From positions 1 through 64,000 of the forward strand of contig UCEY01000025.1 of assembly GCA_900471605.1 (NCBI GenBank): 64,000 bases of DNA, given 5' to 3'. Of this stretch, positions 8,987 to 18,570 are shown one piece after another. The notes under the pieces are model-generated. The model made no database searches. It saw nothing but the letters and a program-made list of their open reading frames with translations, and was not told the origin of the DNA. The stretch's first letter is position 1. Every line of letters begins with the position of its first letter. The position numbers were made by a program, and so were the translations under genes. This DNA is from Hyphomicrobiales bacterium (GTDB lineage Bacteria > Pseudomonadota > Alphaproteobacteria > Rhizobiales > Rhizobiaceae).

Positions 8987-11665
8987 TCAGCCAGCTGCCG
9001 CGACCACGGGATTTGTCGCCGCCTGCTCGCGAAAGACCGCGGCGCGGGACAATGACGAATTTTTCACGGACCGATCGCTCCACGAGATGAAATCCGAGAA
9101 CGAGGAAGTCCATGATCGGTGTGCGGCGGTCCTGATGCAGCCCTCCATGAGCGGCGCGAGCCTCTCGCGATTGCGCGAAACCTCTTCGATGATCCGTGCC
9201 ATCTCCTTCACCATCTGAGGATCGGAGGCTGCGTTGATGAGGATGCCGTCCTCGCCGTCGCAAATCAGTTCGTCCACCGCGCCAACCGCCGTCGCGATGG
9301 GCACGCAGCCGAGCTGCTGCGCTTCGGCGATCATCAGGGGGGCACCCTCCCACCGCGACGGCATGAGAAGGACGTCGGCCCAGCCCAGCGCCTTGATAAG
9401 ATCCTTGCTCGCGAAGACCGGCGGTCTAACGTCGACGCCGAGGTCCTTCAGCCGTTCGCTCCAGGAGATCCTGGAATCCGCGAGGATTTCCCCTCCGATA
9501 GCCCGGGCATCGAACGCGACGTTGGAAGCCCGCAATTCCGCGAGTACCGCAGCCAGCCGGTCGATACCCTTCTGCTGATCGAACCGGCCCATATAAAGAA
9601 GCCGCAAACGGTCGTCCCTGCGCTCGATCCGCCTCACGGTCAAAACCTCCGCCAGAGCCTTGGGCGGTACCGAGAAGCTTGCGCCGTTCGCAACGGCGAA
9701 GATTTTCTCGTGCGGGACGCCGTAGCTGTGCAGATAGATCTTGAGCTGTTCGGAACAGGTCAGGAAGGCATCATAGCAATGCTCGTGGGCAATCGCCGCG
9801 AAAGGCTGTCCGGCAGGCCTCTTGAAGGCCGTGTTGTCCACGACATGCAGGTAGCAGGCGGTGCGCGTGCCTTCGGAGCGCAGCCGCGCGATGAGCGGAT
9901 GGACGGCCATCACGTGGTTGTTGATGACGAGGTCGAAACCGGAAAGCTGCCCCTTCAGCGCCTCCCAGTCGACCGAATGTTCCTCGGCGATAAAGTCCTG
10001 TCCTAGGAAGGAACCCGACCCTCCCCAGGCTGGGATTCCCGCATCCCAGAAGTGGATGTAGTCGAAGCTGGAATCGAATTCGTCGATCACATCCATCCGC
10101 GATGTGCCGAGCACGAAAAGATGCGTTTCGTAACCTGCAGCCTTCAATTCCCGAGCCGCGGCATAGACGACCTTTTCTGCCCCGCCGAACGATGCGTTCG
10201 GCACGAGCAGCGCCACGGTGCGCTTGCCTTCGTTATGTCCGAGCGGCAGGACCGGCGATCCTCCGACTTGCTTGCGCAACGCCTTGTGGAGATCGGTATA
10301 GGGAACGAGCCGCGCCGGACGCCAGGTCCACCGCCTGCCCGCCGTCTCGCGCAGCGAACTCGACGCAATTGCATTGATGCAATTGATCATGACCTGCTGA
10401 GGCGTGATGAGGGAGCGGCGCGGAAGGCTTCTCGGGAAAGGGAAGCGCACCTTCAGAACGGCCGATGTCGGCCAAACCTGCTGGCTTGCGATCGACGAGA
10501 ACCATTCCACGGCATTGTTCTGGACGACGTCCTGGACGAGCCTGGTGGAAAGGAAAACGAGATCGGCGGGGCCGATTTTCTGTGCGCCCGGCCCATGAAC
10601 CACCGGCTCGATCTTGCGCTGTGCGGCGTCATTGGCGAGTTGAACGAACACCACATTGCTGGTCTCGCTCAGCCGCTCAAGATGGGCAAGCACGTTCGGC
10701 AGCATGCGGGAGCGCCGTAGAAGGTCGAGCGCCGCGCCGCTTCCGGCGACCATGAAAGGCGGAAAATGTTCGTTGTCCGGCTCGCCGATATTGCCCCAGA
10801 ACGCCGGGACTATGTCGTCGAGGCGAAGCATGGTCGGCGGCTTTGTGGGATCGGTGAAGAAGGAGATCGCGGTATCTTCCGTTCGCGCGAACAGATAGCG
10901 CGGGCAGTCCTCGTGCTCGAAATCCACCAGCATCGGGCGCTGGAACAACGGCATGTGGCGCTTGCGCAGGAAGCTCACCGCGGTGGCGCGGTCCCGGTTG
11001 GCCTCCTTGAAGCGGCTTTCCGCCCGGAGCCGGTATTCGAAGACAGTGTCGTGGCAGGGCTTGCCCACGAAACCATGCTCGATGCATGACAGCCAGAATT
11101 CCCAGTCCTCGAAGCCGTTCTGCCTGTCGTCGTTGAAGCGGACACCTTCCCGAAAAACATCGATCGAGATCATCGATCCCGTATCGCAGATGTTGTCGGT
11201 GATGCAGTGGACCAGCCGCGAATAGCGGTTGCCGTAGTGAGCGCGCCAGCTGACCGAGAATGTGTCGATATTCGTGTAGACCCATCCGCAGCCACTGGCG
11301 AGGAGTTGCCGGTAAAGCGTCTCGATGGTGCCGGGAAGCACGCGATTGTCGGCATCGAGGAAATAGACGGCCTTCGTCTCCGGGAAGTGCTCGAGGACGA
11401 AATCGATGGCGCGATTGCGCGCGCCGCCGGGACCGGCGTTCTTGCCGAACACGATATGGACGGATGGATGGACCGCGGCGTAGAGCAACAGCTGATCGAA
11501 CGTCTCGTGCCGCGGATCGCCATCGACCGAAACGACGATGACGGTCCGGCAGTTGCCGAGATTCGAGGCGAGGACCGACTCGATCGCCTCGAGAGCCAGG
11601 GCCGCATGTCCGTAGAGGGGCATGGCCACGGCGATCAAATCCGTCGGTTCCCGGTTACCGGACAT
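8987..11665 (-). CDS. Bifunctional glycosyltransferase, GT2 fused to GT4
   Basis: The 892-residue protein joins two glycosyltransferases. Residues about 10-240 are GT2-type (GT-A fold): VAMPLYGHAALALEAIESVL, the metal-binding DAD in VYFLDADNRVLPG, and the NGFEDWEFWLSC acceptor-site block. Residues about 470-860 are GT4-type (GT-B fold): LVPNASFGGAEKVVYAAARE and the E-x7-E-like WEGAPLMIAEAQQLG near the end. The middle (about 250-460) is unassigned. This fits a WgaB/ExpA23-like enzyme of galactoglucan assembly, which is also a large glycosyltransferase (from memory of the S. meliloti locus). It could add two consecutive sugars. The start overlaps the upstream gene by 11 nt. Confidence 0.85.
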   Translation of the reverse strand: MSGNREPTDLIAVAMPLYGHAALALEAIESVLASNLGNCRTVIVVSVDGDPRHETFDQLLLYAAVHPSVHIVFGKNAGPGGARNRAIDFVLEHFPETKAVYFLDADNRVLPGTIETLYRQLLASGCGWVYTNIDTFSVSWRAHYGNRYSRLVHCITDNICDTGSMISIDVFREGVRFNDDRQNGFEDWEFWLSCIEHGFVGKPCHDTVFEYRLRAESRFKEANRDRATAVSFLRKRHMPLFQRPMLVDFEHEDCPRYLFARTEDTAISFFTDPTKPPTMLRLDDIVPAFWGNIGEPDNEHFPPFMVAGSGAALDLLRRSRMLPNVLAHLERLSETSNVVFVQLANDAAQRKIEPVVHGPGAQKIGPADLVFLSTRLVQDVVQNNAVEWFSSIASQQVWPTSAVLKVRFPFPRSLPRRSLITPQQVMINCINAIASSSLRETAGRRWTWRPARLVPYTDLHKALRKQVGGSPVLPLGHNEGKRTVALLVPNASFGGAEKVVYAAARELKAAGYETHLFVLGTSRMDVIDEFDSSFDYIHFWDAGIPAWGGSGSFLGQDFIAEEHSVDWEALKGQLSGFDLVINNHVMAVHPLIARLRSEGTRTACYLHVVDNTAFKRPAGQPFAAIAHEHCYDAFLTCSEQLKIYLHSYGVPHEKIFAVANGASFSVPPKALAEVLTVRRIERRDDRLRLLYMGRFDQQKGIDRLAAVLAELRASNVAFDARAIGGEILADSRISWSERLKDLGVDVRPPVFASKDLIKALGWADVLLMPSRWEGAPLMIAEAQQLGCVPIATAVGAVDELICDGEDGILINAASDPQMVKEMARIIEEVSRNRERLAPLMEGCIRTAAHRSWTSSFSDFISWSDRSVKNSSLSRAAVFREQAATNPVVAAAG

Positions 11666-13160
11666 CGCCAGCCTCCGTGAACTGCTTGACCATGCGGAAG
11701 CCCGACACCTTGAGCCAGGAGAAATCGACCGAATCCGTGACCGCGCGGCTGAGGATCATCAGATCCATCGGCCCGCGTACCGGCTCGTCCAGCTGGATGT
11801 TGATGTTGACGACCTCGCTGGAACTGACTTCGCGCCATCCGCTGAAGAACGCAGACGGTCTGGCCGCCCCTTTCCGGGCAACCTCGGCCACCTCTGAGCG
11901 CGCATTGGAGTTCGCCGGGGCGAGCAGGAAGCTGACCGCTGCGGGCTGGCCTTGCGGATGATCGATGAAGGCGCTCGCGGAAAAGGAAATCGTCCCGGGT
12001 TCGACGGCGCGACTGACCGCGCCCGCCGAGATGCCACTCGGCAACGGATGGCAGACAACGGCGTGCTCATGCTCGAGGAAGCGCACCGTCTGGAATTCCG
12101 GAACGATGGGCGTGACCGAAACGTCGGCGATCTGGCTCAACGTACTGACCGCCAGGCGATAGTCGATGGTGTACTGGCCTTCGAGCAGGTTGCTCGGCGC
12201 AATCATGTTGGGTGTTCTGCTGGGCTTGACCCCGGGCAGTCCGGTAAACACCTTGAACGCCAGCGGGCGCAGGTCGAGATCCGGATGCTGAAGTTCCGAG
12301 CGTGCCGAATAGCGTTCGCCCGCAATCGGATATCCAAGCGAGAGACCGACTGTTTCCGGTCCGGTTGCGGAAATCCTCAGGCGAAGCGTCCGCGCGGCCC
12401 CTCCGCAGGCCCGGGGCAACGAGAAGAAATTCCAGCCCGCTACGAGCTGCGCATAGGGCACGGTCCACTCGGCGACGCCTTCGCCGCTCTCGAGATAGCT
12501 CAATGCCACGACAAGCTCTCCGCTCGCCCTGGGCACCGCGTGCAGATGAAGAGCGAATCCCGCCACTCCGAGACTGGATACCGGCAGCAACTGTTCGACA
12601 AAGGCGGCGGTCAGCAGCTGCCCGATGCCTTCGTCCTTCGGATCGGCGTAGGGATCGTGGGAGAAGATTTCCGAAACCGGCTCCCAGTTTCGGGCCTGGA
12701 ACGCATCCTCGAGCGCCCGGTAGTTTTCCAACAGGGTTTCGCGCTCCCGGCGCAGGATCGCGAGCTCCGAGGTGATCGAGGCGCTGTAACGGGCGAGCCG
12801 GCCAACGCCGCCCTCGGTCAGAGCCCGCAACAGCGGGAAACTGTCCGACGTGTTGGCGGGATCAAGCCGTTGCAGGGGGACGCTGGGAACCGTCCCCAAG
12901 GGGCCGAGCAGCGCCAGACGCTCCTGCAGGTCCGCCTCGCCCTGGTCGGAAAAGGCGACGGCGACCAACGGAAAAGCATTCTGCAATGTCGCCGGAGGAG
13001 AGCCGTTTGCGTCGAGGAAAATGACCAGATGCTCCAGATCGCTCCCCTCGAAGCAGGACCGTTCGCGGTCCGATGCCGCGATCAGCTTTCTCGTCACAAG
13101 TCGTTTCCCAATGCCGGAAGACGTCAACTCTTGCACGCACAGCCCCTGAAGAATTATCAC
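11655..13160 (-). CDS. Conserved protein of unknown function, first gene of wga-like operon
   Basis: The 501-residue product is not recognised with confidence; it may belong to the DUF6212 group (recalled, unchecked). It has no signal peptide or membrane segment. A short coiled coil (about residues 140-175, with SELAILRRERETLLENYRAL) separates an N-terminal region from a beta-rich C-terminal half with repeated Pro/Ser-rich strands, as in carbohydrate-binding or scaffold proteins. The given start is GTG at 13160; a GTG at 13136 has a better ribosome site (AGGGG) and may be the real start. By position it matches WgaA/ExpA1, the first gene of the S. meliloti expA operon. A regulator-type inverted repeat lies about 140 bp upstream. 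Confidence 0.7.
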   Translation of the reverse strand: MIILQGLCVQELTSSGIGKRLVTRKLIAASDRERSCFEGSDLEHLVIFLDANGSPPATLQNAFPLVAVAFSDQGEADLQERLALLGPLGTVPSVPLQRLDPANTSDSFPLLRALTEGGVGRLARYSASITSELAILRRERETLLENYRALEDAFQARNWEPVSEIFSHDPYADPKDEGIGQLLTAAFVEQLLPVSSLGVAGFALHLHAVPRASGELVVALSYLESGEGVAEWTVPYAQLVAGWNFFSLPRACGGAARTLRLRISATGPETVGLSLGYPIAGERYSARSELQHPDLDLRPLAFKVFTGLPGVKPSRTPNMIAPSNLLEGQYTIDYRLAVSTLSQIADVSVTPIVPEFQTVRFLEHEHAVVCHPLPSGISAGAVSRAVEPGTISFSASAFIDHPQGQPAAVSFLLAPANSNARSEVAEVARKGAARPSAFFSGWREVSSSEVVNINIQLDEPVRGPMDLMILSRAVTDSVDFSWLKVSGFRMVKQFTEAGDVR

Positions 13161-13295
13161 GCGATAAGGAACAAAGACTCCGGATATTCAAATATTTACT
13201 CGAACCGCCCGGCACCATTTATAACGAGCCTAACAATTAACATTGCAGCGCACAATAATAAAAATTACCGTTTTCGAATAAATATGTTTCGCATA

Positions 13296-13314
13296 TACTT
13301 CAATAATTGAAGTA
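13296..13314. promoter_or_regulatory. WggR/ExpG-type operator upstream of wga-like operon
   Basis: A perfect inverted repeat TACTTCAATAATTGAAGTA (8-bp arms, 3-bp spacer TAA) stands in the 159-bp AT-rich gap between the GT4 gene and the unknown gene that opens the minus-strand operon. The same arms with another spacer occur at 15204-15222. MarR-family proteins bind such palindromes, and ExpG of S. meliloti binds conserved inverted repeats before expA, expG/expD and expE. The assignment to the neighbouring MarR gene is an inference. Confidence 0.75.
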
Positions 13315-13319
13315 ATAAA

Positions 13320-14567
13320 TCAGGCACCCACATTTGCATTTCGGTGAAGCGATTTCCCCATCAATTTCTCAAGAAGATTTTGTTGGCGATCCAGGCTGTC
13401 CGCCAGCTTGAAACGCCTCTCGACCGTCCGGCGCGCCGCCAGGCGCATCCCAAAGTGGCCTTCCGGATTCTTCAGTGCGCCGAGAATGGCCTCAGCGAGC
13501 GCATCCGTGTCGAAGAACGGCACCAAAAGGCCGTTCCGCCCGGAGCGGATCACCTCCTGTACGGGCGCGGTATCGGATCCGATGACCAGGGCACCGCATG
13601 CCATCGCCTCCAGCACCGACCAGGACAGAACGAACGGATAGGTCAGGTAAAGATGCGCAGCCGAGATCTGGAAAAGCTGCCGCAAAACCGAATGCGGTAC
13701 CGCGCCGGGAAAAAGAATATTCTCTCGCGGTATATCCAGCGATTTGAGGAGATGGTCCTTCCACCCCCCGCCACCGGGCGGCGGCACACCATAGCTGATG
13801 CCGTCGCCACCCACAAAAACGAACAGCGTGTCGGGGCGCTGGCGCACGACCTCGGCCGCCGCCGCCAAAACCTGCGGAAATCCGCGATACGGCTCAAGGT
13901 CGCGCGCCACGAAGGTAACGATGGGAGGACCACCGGCATTGAGCACACGCCCGTCCGGAAGCGTGGCCGACGCTGTCGGGTCGGGTCGAAACAGCGCGGT
14001 ATCGATCCCCTCGTGGCACACCGAAATGCGCGCCCGGGCGTCGGCGGGGTAGAGGCTCCTCTGCCAATGAGTGGGACTGATGCCGGCCTCGATCGCTTCC
14101 AGAGACAGGAGTTGCGCGATGTTGCGCAACCTCAGCCTCTTGCGCGTATCCAGATCAGGTTGGTCATCGGGAGAGAACCCGATATCCGCACCTTCGGCCC
14201 GGTAGAAGAACTCGCAATACCCCAAGGCTGGCACGCGCGGCAGCACATCCTTGAGAAACATCATGCTGCCCCAACCGATATGGCCAACGACAATGTCGGG
14301 CACCAGCCCCTGCCGCGCCATCGCATCGAACGTTTCGGCGACGCGATGGCCGATTCGCGCATGATGATCGGGAGTGGCCATATGCCGAGCCATCTGCGGA
14401 TCTGCGCGCGGACCTGCTTCCGCCCGATGTCGAACGACACGAACGGAAGCGATCTTCTGGTCTATGGTCTCGGTGACGAGGCTAACCTCGTTGCCCGCCT
14501 GTGCGAGCTGGGCGGCCAGGGCAGCGAACTGCCCGAAACCCCGTCGATGGACAAACGCCACGTGCAT
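13320..14567 (-). CDS. Glycosyltransferase family 4 (WgcA/ExpC position)
   Basis: The 415-residue GT-B enzyme has an N-terminal acceptor domain (MHVAFVHRRGFGQF, VVGHIGWGSMMFLKDVLP) and a C-terminal donor domain with SWSVLEAMACGALVIGSDTAP, the E-x7-E region of GT4 retaining transferases. HEGIDTALFRPDP is a common GT4 linker motif. The gene lies 44 bp downstream of the MarR regulator on the same strand and ahead of the wga-like operon, the position held by expC (wgcA) in S. meliloti. It probably adds one sugar of the galactoglucan-like repeat. Donor and linkage cannot be predicted. Confidence 0.83.
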   Translation of the reverse strand: MHVAFVHRRGFGQFAALAAQLAQAGNEVSLVTETIDQKIASVRVVRHRAEAGPRADPQMARHMATPDHHARIGHRVAETFDAMARQGLVPDIVVGHIGWGSMMFLKDVLPRVPALGYCEFFYRAEGADIGFSPDDQPDLDTRKRLRLRNIAQLLSLEAIEAGISPTHWQRSLYPADARARISVCHEGIDTALFRPDPTASATLPDGRVLNAGGPPIVTFVARDLEPYRGFPQVLAAAAEVVRQRPDTLFVFVGGDGISYGVPPPGGGGWKDHLLKSLDIPRENILFPGAVPHSVLRQLFQISAAHLYLTYPFVLSWSVLEAMACGALVIGSDTAPVQEVIRSGRNGLLVPFFDTDALAEAILGALKNPEGHFGMRLAARRTVERRFKLADSLDRQQNLLEKLMGKSLHRNANVGA

Positions 14568-14611
14568 CGCGTCTAATCCGCCATTGCCGGGAGCGCGATA
14601 TCACTCACCGC

Positions 14612-15181
14612 TCAGACGCCGTACCGTGAACTGCCCCAAGCCAGTTCGAGCTGATGCAGTGTCTGGAAGACCGTCTCGAGCATCCGCTGGTCCTGGTCGC
14701 CGCGTTTCACCGCACGCTCATAGGTCATCGCCGCGTCGCGGAGATTTGCCCTGAGCTGCCGCCCCTTCTCTGTCAATTTGATTCGTGCCGACCGTTTGTC
14801 GCGCTGGGAGGCAACGCGATCAATATAGTCACCGTCGGCCAGTTGCTTCAGATAGTAAGAAACGTTGGAGCCGACATAATGGCCGCGATCCAGAAGTTCG
14901 GCGACCGAAAGCTCCGAATCGCCGATTGCCAGCAGGATCATTGCCTGTGCGGGACCGATATCGTCTACCCGAAGCTTGGTAAGCTCGGCGCGGATCAGGC
15001 CCGAGAACCGCCGGCTTGCCCGCTCCATGAGGCGAGCGAGCTCGAAATATGTAACCTGCTGGAGGTCCCCGAATTCGGCATCCTGAGGATGCCTGGGGTC
15101 TGTCTGTGCTGCCTGGCCCATTTGAACCGTCAGTTCGCCGTTCAAATCTACGGGCAAATTAAGCACAACTTCTTCTTTCAT
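14612..15181 (-). CDS. wggR: MarR-family regulator of exopolysaccharide synthesis (WggR/ExpG-like)
   Basis: The 189-residue protein has the MarR winged helix-turn-helix in its middle and C-terminal half: LGPAQAMILL-like helix (VDDIGPAQAMILLAIGDSE), SVAELLDRGHYVGSNVSYYL as recognition region, and the wing DKRSARIKLTEKGRQL. In S. meliloti the ExpG/WggR protein activates the galactoglucan operons. The start is set at the ATG at 15181, with GGAGAG about 7 nt upstream; a TTG at 15211 would place the start codon inside the palindromic operator. It is divergent from the type I secretion genes, as expG is from expD1. Three matching inverted repeats in the locus are its likely sites, including one before its own gene. 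Confidence 0.82.
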   Translation of the reverse strand: MKEEVVLNLPVDLNGELTVQMGQAAQTDPRHPQDAEFGDLQQVTYFELARLMERASRRFSGLIRAELTKLRVDDIGPAQAMILLAIGDSELSVAELLDRGHYVGSNVSYYLKQLADGDYIDRVASQRDKRSARIKLTEKGRQLRANLRDAAMTYERAVKRGDQDQRMLETVFQTLHQLELAWGSSRYGV

Positions 15182-15203
15182 CCCACTCTCCGTTTCAGGA
15201 AAA

Positions 15204-15222
15204 TACTTCAAATTTTGAAGTA
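15204..15222. promoter_or_regulatory. WggR/ExpG-type operator, regulator / secretion intergenic region
   Basis: TACTTCAAATTTTGAAGTA is an inverted repeat with 8-bp arms identical to those at 13296-13314 and a 3-bp spacer (ATT). A further half-site TTCAA follows at 15226-15230. It lies 23 bp upstream of the regulator's ATG and about 155 bp upstream of the ATPase gene, so it can serve both divergent promoters and allow autoregulation. Binding by the MarR protein is an inference from arrangement and family. Confidence 0.78.
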
Positions 15223-15377
15223 ATATTCAAATGCGCCCATTCCCCTCTATCCCCATGAGCTTGCACAAGCCCTCCGTTATGTGCCAGATTGGCAGAAGCA
15301 ATACTATCCTTCGGCTTAGCTACAACCAAATACCTCCTCCGACTGATTGATCTAACGTTAACTCGAGGCAAATTGCC

Positions 15378-17138
15378 ATGCGCGATACTGTTCAAAATGA
15401 GACAAGAAGCAAGGGGCAAATGCAGAGAGGGAAAAACAACAACATCCCAGGGTTGCTTATATCACAATCGAAGCGTGTATTTCTGTCGGGTTTGCTTTAC
15501 GCGGCAGCACTCAGCGTATGCCTGAATCTCCTGCAGTTGACGATGCCTTTGTTCATGCTTCAGGTTCATGACAGGGTGCTCAACAGTCAGAGCATGGACA
15601 CGCTCACCATGCTCACCATCCTGGCCGTCGGCGCCCTTGTGGTGCTCGGTGTCCTGGAGTTCATCCGTGCCCTCTCGTTCCAGGCCATCGGGGGCGCGCT
15701 CGTGCGGCGGCTTAACATGCCTGTCCTCGCCGCCGCCGTTCAGGCGTCTGTCGATCAGGGCCTGTCGCGTGCGACCCAGTCGCTCCGGGATATCTCGGAA
15801 TTGCGAAGCTTCCTGACCTCGTCAGCAGTCAGCGCACCGCTCGATGCGGCGTGGTCACCGATTTTCCTCGGCGCTCTTTTCCTTCTGCATCCGCTTTTCG
15901 GCATTATCGGAGCCGTCTCCGCGGCCCTGCTCCTTTGCGGCGGACTGATTACGGATATGCTGACGCGCCAGCTCACCAAGGAAGCGAATCAGACGAATGT
16001 CGAGGCGGTCTCCAAGATCGGCGCTTCGCTGCGACATGCCGAGGCCATCGAGGCGATGGGCATGCTGCCCGCTCTGGCGATCCGCTGGCGGGCGCTGCAA
16101 CTGCAAGCGCTCAGCGCCTTCGAAACGAGTGGCCGCAGGAACAAGGCGATGTCGTCCATCACCCGCAGCCTGCGCTATTCCATCCAGATCGCCACCCTGG
16201 CGGCCGGAGCGTATCTGGTGCTGCAGCAGGAAATCACGCCCGGCGCGATGATGGCATCGAGCATCCTGGTTGGGCGCCTCCTCATTCCCTTCGATTCGCT
16301 CATCGACAATTGGCGGCAGTGGGTGCTGGCGATCGCGAGCTGGCGCCGCATCGAGACCCTGCTCACGGCGGACGTTGCGATCCGCCAGACGATGCCGACG
16401 CCGCATTCGTCGGGCGATATCGTGGTGGACAAGCTCATTTATGCAGCCCCGGGACTGGATGTACCCATCATCAAGGGTATTTCCTTCTCCCTCTCCCCAG
16501 GCGAGGTTCTGGGAGTGATCGGCCCCTCTGCCGCGGGCAAATCGACCCTCGCGCGCCTGCTGGTCGGGATCCTGCGCCCCACGTCCGGCGGCGTCTTCCT
16601 CGACGGCAACAATACCTATCTCTGGGAGCGCAGCTCGTTTGGGCAGGTGGTCGGATATCTTCCGCAATCGGTCTCGCTTCTGGAAGGCACCATTCGGGAA
16701 AATATCGGGCGAATGGCGGACAGCGATCCCTACAAGGTGCTGGAGGCCGCACGGTTGGCCGACATACACGAAATGATCGGGCGTTTGCCGCTCGGCTATG
16801 ACACGCCCGTCGGCGACGGACATCTGACCCTTTCCGGAGGACAGCGGCAGCGCATAGCGTTGGCACGCTGCCTCTACAACCAGCCTCGCCTCATCGTGCT
16901 CGACGAGCCGAACGCAAACCTTGACGCGATCGGCGAGCGGGCCCTTATCCGCGCAATCCAGCGTGCGCGCGAGGACGGCGCCATCGTCATCATCATCGCT
17001 CACAGACCGGCCATCATGCAGGTCGCCGACAAGCTGCTCGTGCTCGAGAACGGCCGCATCACACAGTTCGGACCGCGAACGGCGGTGGTTACAACCGCGA
17101 CGCCGGCAGAAATACACCGCGAGGTAGCCGCGATATGA
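15378..17138 (+). CDS. wgdA: Type I secretion system ABC transporter, permease/ATPase (PrtD type)
   Basis: The 586-residue inner-membrane protein has an N-terminal transmembrane exporter domain (about residues 30-320) without a C39 peptidase region, typical of PrtD-like exporters of RTX proteins. The ATPase domain shows Walker A GPSAAGKST (about 382-390), signature LSGGQRQR (about 485) and Walker B LIVLDEP (about 504). It is divergent from the MarR regulator, overlaps the HlyD gene by 4 nt, and is followed by an RTX protein gene, its probable substrate. This equals expD1 (wgdA) in S. meliloti, where the system is tied to galactoglucan export and the ExpE1 protein. Confidence 0.9.
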   Translation: MRDTVQNETRSKGQMQRGKNNNIPGLLISQSKRVFLSGLLYAAALSVCLNLLQLTMPLFMLQVHDRVLNSQSMDTLTMLTILAVGALVVLGVLEFIRALSFQAIGGALVRRLNMPVLAAAVQASVDQGLSRATQSLRDISELRSFLTSSAVSAPLDAAWSPIFLGALFLLHPLFGIIGAVSAALLLCGGLITDMLTRQLTKEANQTNVEAVSKIGASLRHAEAIEAMGMLPALAIRWRALQLQALSAFETSGRRNKAMSSITRSLRYSIQIATLAAGAYLVLQQEITPGAMMASSILVGRLLIPFDSLIDNWRQWVLAIASWRRIETLLTADVAIRQTMPTPHSSGDIVVDKLIYAAPGLDVPIIKGISFSLSPGEVLGVIGPSAAGKSTLARLLVGILRPTSGGVFLDGNNTYLWERSSFGQVVGYLPQSVSLLEGTIRENIGRMADSDPYKVLEAARLADIHEMIGRLPLGYDTPVGDGHLTLSGGQRQRIALARCLYNQPRLIVLDEPNANLDAIGERALIRAIQRAREDGAIVIIIAHRPAIMQVADKLLVLENGRITQFGPRTAVVTTATPAEIHREVAAI

Positions 17139-18535
17139 CCGAGACGAACCCTCTTGCCGTCCGCCCGGATCTCTCCGAACGTCGCCTCCAGCGATATCAG
17201 CCGGCGTCGCCGGAGGCTGGCTCGTCCGACCTCGAGTTCGATCATTTCGACAGCCGTTCGCCGCTCCGCCCTCTTGTACTGGCCGGCCTCACCACGATCC
17301 TTGTGTCTTTCGGCGGATTTTTTGCCTGGGCATTTTCGGTCGAGCTGAGCAGCGCGACAGTCGCCAACGGGACGGTCATCGTCGATTCGAAACGGAAGAC
17401 CATCAGCCATTTCGAAGGCGGCGTGATGAGCCGGCTGCTGGTTCAGGAGGGCGACAAGGTTGCCGCCGGGCAACCCCTGATCGAATTGGAGGATACGCGG
17501 GCCCGTTCCAGCCTGCAATCGCTCCAGATCCGGCGCATCGGCCTCATCGCGAAACTCGCCCGCTTGAAGGCCGAACAGACCGAGGTTCAGCAAATCAGCT
17601 TTCCGCGCGATTTCGGCGAAGCCCAGGACGCTACCGTCGATGACGCCGTCAGGGCGGAGACGATATTTTTCGAAAAGCGGCGCGAGACCAAGGTCGGACG
17701 CATCGGGGTCCAGAAAAAGACGATCGAGGAGCACCTCGAACACGCAGCCTCGCTCGACATCCAGATCCAGGCGACCGATCAGCAAATCAACCTCATCAAA
17801 GAGCACCGGGCGGCCATGGAAACGCTGGTCAAAAAAGGCGCCGTGCCGCGCACGCAGATCATCGAGATCGATTCCAAGCTCAGCGAGCTTGCGAGGGAAA
17901 GAGGCGAGCTCGTCGGCAACAGGGCCCAGTCCGAAAAGGCCGCAGCAGGCGCACAGCTTGCGCTGACCGGGATCGAAAGCGATTTTCAATCGACGATCGC
18001 CGGCGAAATCACCACGGCACGCGTCGATCTCGCGGATGTCGAAGAGCAGATCACCGCTGCGAAAGACGTGCTGCGCCGCCTCGAGATTCGCTCTCCGCAG
18101 GACGGCATCATCAGCAACATCCTGCTGCGCACTCCCGGCAGCGCGGTGACCCCCGGCCAGCCGTTGCTCGAAATCATACCGGAAAACGAGCCGCTGCTCG
18201 TCGAGATGCGCGTCAATCCCCGCGACATCGACAGCATCGCCGCGGGCTCGCACACGCAGGTCCGGCTGACGGCCTATAATCAGCGTTCGCGCCTGCCGAT
18301 GGAAGGCACGATCACCTATGTCGCCGCCGACCAGTCGGTCGATGAAAAATCAAACAGCGCGTTTTTCGTGGCGCGCGCCAAACTCGATCCGGCATCCCTC
18401 AAGGCAAACCCCGATGTCCGCCTCTATCCCGGCATGCCTGCCGAGGTGCTGATCATCCACGAGTCACGCCGTGCGATCGACTACATCACGTCTCCCGTTC
18501 TCGAGAGCTTCAATCGCGCGTTCCGGGAAGACTAG
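17135..18535 (+). CDS. wgdB: HlyD-family type I secretion membrane fusion protein
   Basis: The 466-residue protein has a short cytoplasmic N-terminus, one membrane segment (about residues 48-72, LVLAGLTTILVSFGGFFAWAF), a beta-barrel/lipoyl part (GTVIVDSKRKTISHFEGG), long coiled-coil hairpins (about 120-300) and the C-terminal barrel region with the family's VxLTAYNQR-like segment (QVRLTAYNQRSRLPMEG). It bridges the inner-membrane ABC exporter to an outer-membrane TolC-like channel, whose gene is not in this window. It overlaps the ATPase gene by 4 nt and corresponds to expD2 (wgdB). The length is normal for the PrtE/HlyD group. Confidence 0.9.
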   Translation: MTETNPLAVRPDLSERRLQRYQPASPEAGSSDLEFDHFDSRSPLRPLVLAGLTTILVSFGGFFAWAFSVELSSATVANGTVIVDSKRKTISHFEGGVMSRLLVQEGDKVAAGQPLIELEDTRARSSLQSLQIRRIGLIAKLARLKAEQTEVQQISFPRDFGEAQDATVDDAVRAETIFFEKRRETKVGRIGVQKKTIEEHLEHAASLDIQIQATDQQINLIKEHRAAMETLVKKGAVPRTQIIEIDSKLSELARERGELVGNRAQSEKAAAGAQLALTGIESDFQSTIAGEITTARVDLADVEEQITAAKDVLRRLEIRSPQDGIISNILLRTPGSAVTPGQPLLEIIPENEPLLVEMRVNPRDIDSIAAGSHTQVRLTAYNQRSRLPMEGTITYVAADQSVDEKSNSAFFVARAKLDPASLKANPDVRLYPGMPAEVLIIHESRRAIDYITSPVLESFNRAFRED

Positions 18536-18570
18536 ATCTCGAGATAAAACGAATGCTGCACCACAGAAAT

